DNA from: Acinetobacter courvalinii | GTDB lineage: Bacteria; Pseudomonadota; Gammaproteobacteria; Pseudomonadales; Moraxellaceae | Direction of reading: 5' to 3' | Length of the DNA: 64,000 nucleotides | NCBI RefSeq assembly: GCF_014635545.1 | Contig: NZ_BMDA01000001.1 | Span: 202,739 to 266,738 of the forward strand | In this document: positions 45,592-53,613 of the stretch, piece by piece | Position numbering within the stretch: position 1 is the first letter of the stretch | Layout of the letters: every line of letters begins with the position of its first letter | Notes under the pieces: generated by a model | Told to the model about the DNA's origin: nothing | The model's input: the letters and a program-made list of their open reading frames with translations, nothing else | Databases searched by the model: none | Made by a program: the position numbers and the translations under genes

Positions 45592-46146
45592 TTAATAGCT
45601 TTCTGGTACAGCGCTCAAGAACTCACGACGTGTGTCTTTATCAGTTTTAAAATCACCAATAAAAGAAACCGTACGTGTAGTCGATTCTTGCTTGCCCACA
45701 CCACGCATCATCATGCACATATGTGCAGAGTCAATCACCACGGCAACACCACGTGCCTGAGTCACCTGAGCAACAGCTTCGGCAATCTGCTGGGTCAGGT
45801 TTTCCTGAACTTGTAAGCGACGTGCAAACATTTCAGTAATACGGGCAAATTTTGATAGGCCCAGTACCTGACCCTCAGGTAAATAGGCGATATGCACACG
45901 GCCATAAAATGGCAATAAATGGTGTTCGCAAAGCGAATAAAATTCGATATTTTTAACCAATACCATTTCATGGTTATCGGAAGGGAAGAGTGCGCTATTC
46001 GTAACTTCTTCAAGCGTTTTGCTATAACCAGAAGTTAAAAAAGAAAAAGCTTTCGCCGCACGCATCGGTGTATCTTGTAAGCCCGGGCGATTCAGGTCTT
46101 CGCCAACGGCAGTTAAGATATTTGCGTACGATTGCTGCATAGACAT
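45592..46146 (-). CDS. folE: GTP cyclohydrolase I
   Basis: About 184 residues. Zinc and substrate residues: [35 protein letters not shown] (Cys and His), then [12 protein letters not shown] with the second zinc Cys and the QESTTRT end. It turns GTP into dihydroneopterin triphosphate, the first step to folate. The start is set at MSMQQSY (46146). The frame runs four codons further to a GTG, and an ATG lies at 46140. The cupin gene follows closely. Confidence 0.94.
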   Translation of the reverse strand: MSMQQSYANILTAVGEDLNRPGLQDTPMRAAKAFSFLTSGYSKTLEEVTNSALFPSDNHEMVLVKNIEFYSLCEHHLLPFYGRVHIAYLPEGQVLGLSKFARITEMFARRLQVQENLTQQIAEAVAQVTQARGVAVVIDSAHMCMMMRGVGKQESTTRTVSFIGDFKTDKDTRREFLSAVPESY

Positions 46147-46231
46147 AACAATGTTCACTTAGGTGGGTTGAACAAAAACGGCAATTGTATCAGAAAACGA
46201 TTAAAAATCTTAATTTTGATATAAATGCCGA

Positions 46232-46918
46232 TTACTGTTTGAATTTAGGGTTCTTTTCAGCACGTTTGAGCAAGACTAAAACTGCTCCTGTCCCCCCCTG
46301 ATTTTCAGGTGCGCTGACAAAAGCCAATACATCACGGTGTTGTCTGAGCCAGCCGTTGACATAGGTTTTTAAAATCGCTTCGGGGCCTTTACCGTGCACG
46401 ATCTTGATGACATTCTGGTTTTCGTCTTTGGCCATTTGAATGATTTGCAGAACCGCTGCACGCGCCTGTTCAACGGTACAGCCATGTAGATCCACTGCTT
46501 CAAACCAACGGATTTTACCGGCTTTTAAGTCTTCAAATACTTTGTGCTGTAAGGTGGCGATGCGATAGCTTAAAGCAGCCTGACTTGCAACCGGGTTCAA
46601 GATCGCTTGGGTATCTGAAATTTCGGTCAGCTCTTGCTCGGCACCACCTTCTGCCGCAGCACGTTTTGCCAGCGTTTGGGCATCAACTTTTTTGCTACGT
46701 GTCACTTTGGTATCGGCAATATTGTTATTGTCGATGGGTTTGACCCCAAGCAGGGCTTTTTTAAACAGTTCTGTATCTTCCAGCTCTTCAGCAGCTTGAG
46801 CTTTTTTTGATTCGGCTTGCTTCGCAATCGCGCTGGATTGAGGATTAGAGATTTGCTTTTTAAAGGCTTTCAGTAAATTAAACTGATCTTTAGAAAGCGA
46901 TGAATCATGTTTACTCAT
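46232..46918 (-). CDS. Smr-domain protein (SmrA/SmrB-like)
   Basis: 228 residues. The N-terminal half is low-complexity and charged. The C-terminal Smr domain (about 140-228) contains AVDLHGCTVEQARAAVLQII and VIKIVHGKGPEAILKTYVNGWLRQH, then VSAPENQGGTGAVLVLLKR. The DLHG and HGKG motifs identify Smr nucleases, which nick DNA or cleave mRNA at stalled or collided ribosomes (SmrB). Which of these this gene does cannot be told here. Confidence 0.88.
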   Translation of the reverse strand: MSKHDSSLSKDQFNLLKAFKKQISNPQSSAIAKQAESKKAQAAEELEDTELFKKALLGVKPIDNNNIADTKVTRSKKVDAQTLAKRAAAEGGAEQELTEISDTQAILNPVASQAALSYRIATLQHKVFEDLKAGKIRWFEAVDLHGCTVEQARAAVLQIIQMAKDENQNVIKIVHGKGPEAILKTYVNGWLRQHRDVLAFVSAPENQGGTGAVLVLLKRAEKNPKFKQ

Positions 46919-47092
46919 AATTTTAGAACAATAGGCAAGATACCAGAGAGGTGTGAAATTATAGTCTGAAACCGAGATAATTTGAACCGATTGTATGCAT
47001 GGTCACTGTATGAGTTAAAAAGATAAATCGTAAAACCTTTCGAGACCCTCAATATAATATTTTTGTGCTATCAAGCTGTAAGCTAATGTTCC

Positions 47093-47710
47093 TCACGGAT
47101 GATAATAAGACATCGCTCTTTGAGCAAAAAAAGCGATATCCTGATCTGATATCGCATCTCCAGTAATGAAAACTCGATAAAATATAGGTGCGGCGGCGAG
47201 CTCAAAAAAATCACGAACCTGTGTTGAAGCAGACAATTCACCTCGTTGAATGGCACGGTCAATCAGAGGGGCGGCTAATAAGAAACGCTCATGCCAGAAA
47301 TCCTTTCGGGCTTGTTGCACATGTTCATTTGAAGAATTCAAGGTGGCTTTTAAAATATTAAAAGTAAAAGGGCTATAGAGGGTAATGAGGATCGTTTTTA
47401 AAAATGAACATAGATCATTTAAGGTACTGTCTGTATTGGGTAACGCCACATCGGCTTTGATTCGTGTGGATACAACATCCAGAATCAGTTCAATTTTAGT
47501 TGGCCAACGGCGATAAATCGTTGTTTTATTGACCTGTGCCAATTTTGCAATGTCTGATATTTCAATATTTTCATAATCTGTTGTCAGCAATAATTGATAA
47601 GTTGCCTGATGTATTGCTGTCACCATTTTTTCAGCACGTCCTCCGGGACGTCTTTGTTTTTTGACTTCTGATTCTGTATTTGGCATCTGACTATTCATCC
47701 AAAACTGCAT
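47093..47710 (-). CDS. TetR-family repressor
   Basis: 205 residues. The N-terminal helix-turn-helix is MVTAIHQATYQLLLTTDYENIEISDIAKLAQVNKTTIYRRWPTK, a standard TetR pattern with a basic tail before it (KKQRRPGGRAEK). The ligand domain resembles the TetR_C_16-type regulators: FLKTILITLYSPFTFNILKATLN, WHERFLLAAPLIDRAIQRGEL. The inducer is unknown. It diverges from the gene at 47777, and a perfect 36-base palindrome sits between them, 15 bases from its ATG. Control of itself and of that gene is therefore likely. Confidence 0.9.
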   Translation of the reverse strand: MQFWMNSQMPNTESEVKKQRRPGGRAEKMVTAIHQATYQLLLTTDYENIEISDIAKLAQVNKTTIYRRWPTKIELILDVVSTRIKADVALPNTDSTLNDLCSFLKTILITLYSPFTFNILKATLNSSNEHVQQARKDFWHERFLLAAPLIDRAIQRGELSASTQVRDFFELAAAPIFYRVFITGDAISDQDIAFFAQRAMSYYHP

Positions 47711-47724
47711 TTAGTTCTTTATAC

Positions 47725-47760
47725 AACCCACTAAAGCAACTATAGTTGCTTTAGTGGGTT
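47725..47760. promoter_or_regulatory. Perfect 36-bp palindrome between TetR and the divergent gene
   Basis: The 18-base left half starts AACCCACTAAAG and ends CAACTA at 47742. The right half 47743-47760 is its exact reverse complement, with no loop. It lies 15 bases from each start codon and is the probable TetR operator. It is long enough for two dimers or for cruciform extrusion. Confidence 0.8.
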
Positions 47761-47776
47761 AAAGGGTGATTTTCCA

Positions 47777-48514
47777 ATGTATTCTAACATTCATGTTTAT
47801 ATAAACGGTCAGAACATAGCAAATACCGCGATTCTTAAATGGGAAACGCGACGGGCTCGTCTGGTATTAAAAAAACTGGGACTCAGCTCTAACAGCAATG
47901 ATTTAATTGTGCTCAGACAGCTTTTACTTAAAAGAAAGAGCGAACTGGGGCAAGAGGGAATTAAAGCATGTCTGAAAAATGAGTTAAGAATTTCAGATTT
48001 TTTTGCGGATTTGATTGCCCGTTTATCATTTGGTTATCGTCGATTAAGTGTGACTGAAATATTTGTAGAAAATGCGCAGGCAGAACAGTTTGTTGAATGG
48101 TTTGAAACGTGTACTAAAGAGAATGATGAAGACGCGATGCTGGCTGGAACGCCTGATCATTACCTTATTTCAACGGCACATGGTGTGCATGAAGTGATTG
48201 AAACCAATGGCGGTTCACCTTTAGCGGCCCATTTCTATATCGACTACAAAAACTTATCCAGCTTACGTTCTGATATTGATCCAGATTTTCCTTTGCAAAT
48301 CGCAGGTGTTGCAAGATCACGTCAAGGCCTGGCCATTGGTGGAGTTCGGCATCAATTTCGTAACGAAGGAAATGGTTTTAGGGCTAAATTAACGGTTGAA
48401 TATCCTTTGTTGATTTTACCAACCGTTATTTCAGGACATCAATGGCATCTGGCAAATGAGTTTTCTAACTGGATCAGTAGTGCATTTGGATGGTCATTGA
48501 GTGAGAAAAAGTAG
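47777..48514 (+). CDS. Protein of unknown function (245 aa), TetR-linked
   Basis: I do not recognise this protein. No signal peptide or membrane segment is visible. The N-terminal half is basic and helical (TAILKWETRRARLVLKKLGL, LIVLRQLLLKRKSELGQEGIKACLKNELRI), and the C-terminal half looks beta-rich (HYLISTAHGVHEVIETNGGSPLAAHFYIDY, QIAGVARSRQGLAIGGVRHQFRNEGNG). The last part resembles a lipid- or polyketide-cyclase-like binding fold only loosely. Its regulation by the divergent TetR gene is the one firm clue. Its start lies 16 bases after the palindrome, so the promoter must overlap it. Confidence 0.75.
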   Translation: MYSNIHVYINGQNIANTAILKWETRRARLVLKKLGLSSNSNDLIVLRQLLLKRKSELGQEGIKACLKNELRISDFFADLIARLSFGYRRLSVTEIFVENAQAEQFVEWFETCTKENDEDAMLAGTPDHYLISTAHGVHEVIETNGGSPLAAHFYIDYKNLSSLRSDIDPDFPLQIAGVARSRQGLAIGGVRHQFRNEGNGFRAKLTVEYPLLILPTVISGHQWHLANEFSNWISSAFGWSLSEKK

Positions 48515-48546
48515 TCCACTTATTCTTGTTATACATAGAGAGATCG

Positions 48547-48576
48547 AGGCTCAAGGTAGAATTTTACCTTGAGCCT
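48547..48576. terminator. Hairpin between the TetR-linked gene and trpC
   Basis: AGGCTCAAGGTA (48547-48558) pairs with TACCTTGAGCCT (48565-48576), 12 perfect pairs with a six-base loop, located between convergent genes. There is no T-tract. Confidence 0.6.
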
Positions 48577-48583
48577 GATTCAC

Positions 48584-49390
48584 TTAAATTTGCACAGGTT
48601 GTCCAAATAATTCATTAAACGCCTGATCTGGTCGAGGCTGTTTCATAAAACTTTCACCGACCAGGAAAGTATGAATGTCATGGGCTTGCATCATGTCTAC
48701 ATCTGCAGGTGTAGCGATGCCACTTTCAGTGACCAAGATACGAGAAGCAGGCAATAATTTCTTTAAACGCAATGAGGTATTTAAATCTACATCAAAGGTT
48801 TTAAGATTACGGTTGTTGACACCCAAAATACACTGTTCAGACAGCTTTAAAGCACGTTCTAATTCATATTCATCATGCATTTCAACCAACACATCCAGCT
48901 GTTGCTCAAAGGCCGTTTTCGACATTTCTTCCAGCTGTTGATCGGATAAGCAGGCCACGATCAATAAAATACAATCGGCTTGTAAAGCACGTGCTTCAAC
49001 CACGTTATAAGGATCAACCAAGAAGTCTTTACGTAAAGCTGGCAGGGCACAATGCTGACGCGCAATGGCAATATTTTCATCGGCGCCCTGAAAGAAATCC
49101 ACATCCGTTAATACAGACAGGCAAGCAGCGCCTGCCTGTTCATACTGCTGGGCAATTTCTGCCGGATTAAAATCCGCCCGAATCACACCTTTAGACGGCG
49201 ATGCTTTTTTTATTTCAGCAATCACGGCTGGACGTTTATGTTGCAAGGCCTTGGCAAAACCACGCACAGGGCTTGCCTGTCTTGCCCATTGTTCAACATC
49301 GTGCAAGCTACGTTGTTTTAAACGTGCTGCCAGCTCCTCATGTTTGCGGTCAACAATTTTACCTAAAATGGTATTTTGAATATCGATCAT
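48584..49390 (-). CDS. trpC: Indole-3-glycerol phosphate synthase
   Basis: 268 residues, single-function TrpC. Motifs: RPAVIAEIKKASPSKGVIRADFNPAEIAQQYEQAGAACLSVLTD, ALRKDFLVDPYNVVEARALQADCILLI, LGVNNRNLKTFDVD and ILVTESGIATPADVDMM. It makes the indole ring of tryptophan. The gene follows trpD on the minus strand after nine bases, with AGGACTTC upstream of the ATG. The isomerase domain found in E. coli TrpC is absent, as usual in this genus. Confidence 0.97.
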   Translation of the reverse strand: MIDIQNTILGKIVDRKHEELAARLKQRSLHDVEQWARQASPVRGFAKALQHKRPAVIAEIKKASPSKGVIRADFNPAEIAQQYEQAGAACLSVLTDVDFFQGADENIAIARQHCALPALRKDFLVDPYNVVEARALQADCILLIVACLSDQQLEEMSKTAFEQQLDVLVEMHDEYELERALKLSEQCILGVNNRNLKTFDVDLNTSLRLKKLLPASRILVTESGIATPADVDMMQAHDIHTFLVGESFMKQPRPDQAFNELFGQPVQI

Positions 49391-49399
49391 GAGAAGTCC

Positions 49400-50455
49400 T
49401 TAGTCTGCCTGATATTGTTTCAATGTTTTGGTAAATTCAGCCAGGATACTCATTTTTTCGAGCGCTTGTCCGCCATAAAGAATATCCTGAGCCAGCTCAA
49501 CCGCTTGTTTATAGGTTTTGGTAATCCCTGCCACATAAATTCCTGCACCTGCATTCAATGCAATCATATTTGCAGCTTTTTCGCCAATCTCTGATTTGTC
49601 ACGGCTTAATGCATCTTTAATCAGTTTTAAGCTTTCTTCTGAACTATTGACCACTAAACCTGACAAGGTTTGAGAAGGAATACCGACATCATCCGGATTG
49701 AGTGTCCATTCGGTCACTTCACCATCTTTCAGTTCAGCAACAGTGGTTGGTGCAGCCAGACTGATTTCATCCAGACCATCTTTAGAGTGCACCACCAGAA
49801 CATGCACTGCACCCAGCTGTTTTAATACTTCGGCAATCGGGCGACATAATTCATCGGAGAAGACGCCAATTACAAAGCGGTTGACACCCGCCGGATTGGT
49901 CAATGGTCCAAGCAGGTTGAAAATACTGCGGATCCCCAATTCACGACGGGGTGCTGCGGCATATTTCATGGCTTTGTGATGATTCGGTGCAAACAGGAAA
50001 CCGACGCCAATTTCACGGATACAGCGTTCGGTTTGTTGCATGTCCAGGTCAAGATGGATACCGGCCTGTTCGAGCAGGTCTGAAGAACCTGATTTACTCG
50101 ACACACCACGGTTACCATGTTTGGCAATGGTAGCCCCAGCGGCCGCAATCACAAAGCTTGAAGCGGTAGAAACGTTAAACAGGTTTTGGCCGTCACCCCC
50201 CGTACCCACGATATCCACCAGATGAGGCAGATCACTGACATCGATCTTGATGGCAAATTCACGCATGATCCGTGCAGCCGCCGTCATTTCATCGATACTT
50301 TCACCTTTCATGCGCAGGCCCATCATCAGCGCACCAATCTGGGCTTCAGTTGCTTCGCCTTGCATGATGCTACGCATGACATCTTCCATTTGAGACTGGG
50401 TCAGATGAATGTTTTTGGTAATGTGGTTCAGCGCCTGTTGGATATTCATAGTCAT
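49400..50455 (-). CDS. trpD: Anthranilate phosphoribosyltransferase
   Basis: 351 residues. The PRPP-binding motif is [41 protein letters not shown] and the end segment [19 protein letters not shown] type region (here [19 protein letters not shown]) are typical. It adds PRPP to anthranilate. An alternative ATG lies two codons downstream. In Acinetobacter the order is trpGDC; here the first of these, trpG, is 7.6 kb upstream on the same strand. Confidence 0.97.
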   Translation of the reverse strand: MTMNIQQALNHITKNIHLTQSQMEDVMRSIMQGEATEAQIGALMMGLRMKGESIDEMTAAARIMREFAIKIDVSDLPHLVDIVGTGGDGQNLFNVSTASSFVIAAAGATIAKHGNRGVSSKSGSSDLLEQAGIHLDLDMQQTERCIREIGVGFLFAPNHHKAMKYAAAPRRELGIRSIFNLLGPLTNPAGVNRFVIGVFSDELCRPIAEVLKQLGAVHVLVVHSKDGLDEISLAAPTTVAELKDGEVTEWTLNPDDVGIPSQTLSGLVVNSSEESLKLIKDALSRDKSEIGEKAANMIALNAGAGIYVAGITKTYKQAVELAQDILYGGQALEKMSILAEFTKTLKQYQAD

Positions 50456-50800
50456 GAGTTATAGCATTAATGATTGAAATTTTGGGTGAGGTCAGTTGTC
50501 TGGGTGGATTGGCTTTTTGTGATCCATGATTCACAAGTTGTGAGCTATGTTATCAGAAAATAAACAAAGATTTTTGTTGTTCGATCAGAGTTTTAAAAAT
50601 TTTGCTGGTTTGCCAATCTGGTATGTTGTGTTCACTCCAATTTTTTATGGAAAAAGGCTTTAATTTATTTTGAGTTTTTATGATAAGGAATGAACCTTTT
50701 GGTATATCTTAATCCTACATATCACTAGAAAAAATGAGTATAAATCAACTAAATAAAAGTGGATATATTAGGTCGGTCTTCATTTTATGCATCCATAAAT
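50456..50800. other. Region between divergent trpD and the TonB receptor gene
   Basis: 345 bases, AT-rich, that should hold promoters for both sides. I see no clear Fur box, riboswitch or repeat. Confidence 0.5.
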
Positions 50801-53533
50801 ATGTATCTAAATTACTTGAAATATCTTGGGGCCGTGAAAAACAAAGGTTGTTTTGTTTTTGTCTTCTTTGCATGCCTTCATCCATTAGAAAGCTATGCTG
50901 AGACCAATGTAGAAAAACCACAAACCCAGACAAAGTCGGATAAAGTGGTACGCGTTGCAGTGACAGGTTCACGTATTTCCAAAGCTCAAAAAGATGGTCC
51001 GACCAGTGTGACGGTGATTACTGCGGCCGATATTGAAAAACACGGCTATAGCAATGCTTTCGACGCATTAAATAACCTGACCCAAAATACCGGCTTTGTA
51101 CAAGGGGCTGACTATGGTAATACCTTTACGCCAGCAGCCAATGCGATCAGTTTACGCGGGCTAGGGCCGAACCATACCTTAACCTTGATTAACGGGCATC
51201 GTGTTGCTGACTATCCTGTCCCCTATGACGGTGCGGTCAATTTTGTCAATTTAGCCAATATTCCCACGGCGATTATTGACCGGATTGAGATCTTAAATGG
51301 TGGTGCTTCCGCGATTTATGGATCGGATGCGATTGCGGGAGTCGTGAATATCATCCTGAAAAAGAAAACCGATGGCACACAATTCAATATCAAGGCAGGT
51401 GGGACCAAAGAAGGTGGGGAGAACCTACGCCTGCAACTGAGTGGCAGTAAAACACTGGATAAGCTCAATCTGGTGTACGGACTTGAGCTGAGTGGACGTG
51501 AACCGATCTGGGCAGCGGACCGGGACTTTATGACCAGCCGAACCCGTCGGGGAGAAAAGCCCGACACGATTGTTGGGCGTAAAAATGCTAACACTGGCCA
51601 GTATCTTTCTATTGGTGGGTGTGACGCATTTGATGGACTATTTAAAGGTTCAGTAAAAAATATTGGAAAAGCGGGAGCCGATAATTGTGCCAGTGGTTTG
51701 GCCCGACCGACCTATTGGACAGTACAGACCAAGAATCGCAGCCAGAATGGTTATCTCGGTCTGGATTATGAACTCAATGAGAAAACTCAGTTATTCGCAG
51801 ATGTTTTGATTGGGGCCAATCAAATTGAAAACAATACCCGTGGACCGACATGGACATCCTTAGGTGCAAGTAGTGGCTATTTCCTCAATCAAGACACAGG
51901 AAATTATGAAATCTGGACGCGACGTTTTGCGCCAGAAGAACTCGGTGGCGTTGAGCAAGCCAATAAAAAATGGAAGGAACTCTCCTCCAATTTAAACTTT
52001 GGTATCCGTGGTGATATTGGGGACAGCAGTTGGAGCTATGAAGCAGCCTATAATGGCTCGATTTATACCAGTCAATTACGCAAACAAGGCCTGGTCCGTT
52101 CAAATGTTGATGAATATTTCTTAGGCCGGCAATTGGGGACAGATGCCGATGGCATTCCGATATATTCACCGCATTTAGATCGTATCAGTCGACCACTGAG
52201 CGCCAGTGAATTTAGAGCTATTTCAGGCACAACTGAGGAAAAGGATAAGTCATGGGCACAAAGTTTAACCCTGAGTGCCAATGGCGACGTGTTTGAATTA
52301 CCTGCCGGAACTGCCAAGCTTGCGGCAGTGGCAGAAATTGGTCGTCAAGGTTTTTCTATTAAACCGGATAAAGCGCTGGAAAATGGTGAATTTTATAATG
52401 CGACCTCCAGTGGTGAATATGGTGGGGCACGTACCCGTCAAGCCTTGGGTGCAGAGTTGTTCTTACCTTTAGCCAAGCCATTAAATTTAACCTTATCTGG
52501 ACGTTACGACCGCTATGCCTTGTCAGATAACAGTATTGATAAGTTCACCTTCGGTTCGGGACTAGAATTTAGGCCTCATCCAACCTTATTGGTTCGCGGT
52601 AACTATGCGACCAGTTTCCGCGCTCCAGATATGAATTATCTGTTTTTAAATAAACAGAAGGGATATTTTCCAAGTACCACCGATTATTTACGTTGCAGTC
52701 AAACAGGCCAGCCTATAGATAAATGTAGTTTTAAAGATTATTCGCCGGGTGCCAATTACACCTTAACAGGCAATAAAGATCTAAAACCTGAAGAGGGTAA
52801 ATCTTATGGGGCAGGTTTCGTCTGGTCACCAAGTAATAAATTTGATCTCTCTGTCGACTACTGGGATATCAAAATTGATAATCTGGTGACCAATCTCAGC
52901 CCAGATAAAATTCTACGTCAAGAAGCTGCGTGTCGTTTAGGTACGCAAGATATCAATTCTGCGCCATGTATCGATGCATTAGCACGAGTTGAGCGCAACC
53001 CTGCAAATGCCGTGGTTGATCCAAATGTGATCAACAATATCAACATTGTTCCGATCAATGCGGCTTCAGATCATACCCGCGGGATTGATTTCACCAGTAA
53101 ATGGCGCTGGAAAACAGAGCGTCTGGGTAACTTCCTGTGGACTGTGAATTATAGCCGTGTGCTTGAACGTGAATATCAACAGTCCAAAGATGGCGAGAAA
53201 GATAACTATTTAAAAGATTTGACCATTCCCGATTGGCGCGACCGCTTTAACACCAGTCTGGGCTGGAGTCGTGGTGATTGGTCATCAACGGTGCTCGTCA
53301 ACCGTTATGGCAAGATTCCAAACGGTAATCAAACGGCTTATCTAAGCCCGACTTATTTAGTGAACTGGAGTGGAAGCTATCAAATTTCATCTCAAGCCTC
53401 TGCATCAATCATTGTGAATAACCTGTTTGACAAAGTGAAACACGATGACACAGGCGGCTGGCCATATTATCCAGTAGGATCTTATTCACCATTCGGCCGT
53501 CAGGCCTGGCTGGAGTTTAACTACAAATTCTAA
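50801..53533 (+). CDS. TonB-dependent outer-membrane receptor
   Basis: About 910 residues from ATG 50801. An in-frame start 14 codons further upstream is less suitable. A signal peptide ends PLESYA|E. The TonB box region VVRVAVTGSRIS is followed by a plug domain: PTSVTVITAADIEKHGYSNAFDALNNL, ISLRGLGPNHTLTLINGHRV, RIEILNGGASAIYGSDAIAGVVNIILKKK. The 22-strand barrel ends ...RQAWLEFNYKF with the terminal Phe. This plug style (RGLGPNHTLTLINGHR) is that of the large receptors found with peptidase or catabolic genes and not of classic siderophore receptors. It is directly followed by an exported aminopeptidase, which suggests a peptide ligand; that is an inference. Confidence 0.92.
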   Translation: MYLNYLKYLGAVKNKGCFVFVFFACLHPLESYAETNVEKPQTQTKSDKVVRVAVTGSRISKAQKDGPTSVTVITAADIEKHGYSNAFDALNNLTQNTGFVQGADYGNTFTPAANAISLRGLGPNHTLTLINGHRVADYPVPYDGAVNFVNLANIPTAIIDRIEILNGGASAIYGSDAIAGVVNIILKKKTDGTQFNIKAGGTKEGGENLRLQLSGSKTLDKLNLVYGLELSGREPIWAADRDFMTSRTRRGEKPDTIVGRKNANTGQYLSIGGCDAFDGLFKGSVKNIGKAGADNCASGLARPTYWTVQTKNRSQNGYLGLDYELNEKTQLFADVLIGANQIENNTRGPTWTSLGASSGYFLNQDTGNYEIWTRRFAPEELGGVEQANKKWKELSSNLNFGIRGDIGDSSWSYEAAYNGSIYTSQLRKQGLVRSNVDEYFLGRQLGTDADGIPIYSPHLDRISRPLSASEFRAISGTTEEKDKSWAQSLTLSANGDVFELPAGTAKLAAVAEIGRQGFSIKPDKALENGEFYNATSSGEYGGARTRQALGAELFLPLAKPLNLTLSGRYDRYALSDNSIDKFTFGSGLEFRPHPTLLVRGNYATSFRAPDMNYLFLNKQKGYFPSTTDYLRCSQTGQPIDKCSFKDYSPGANYTLTGNKDLKPEEGKSYGAGFVWSPSNKFDLSVDYWDIKIDNLVTNLSPDKILRQEAACRLGTQDINSAPCIDALARVERNPANAVVDPNVINNINIVPINAASDHTRGIDFTSKWRWKTERLGNFLWTVNYSRVLEREYQQSKDGEKDNYLKDLTIPDWRDRFNTSLGWSRGDWSSTVLVNRYGKIPNGNQTAYLSPTYLVNWSGSYQISSQASASIIVNNLFDKVKHDDTGGWPYYPVGSYSPFGRQAWLEFNYKF

Positions 53534-53613
53534 CAACGATGTACGGATGCAGCGAAGTGGTACAGCATTTGCTGCATCTTTTTATTTTAAAAACTACAGA
53601 GGACAGATCTCCT

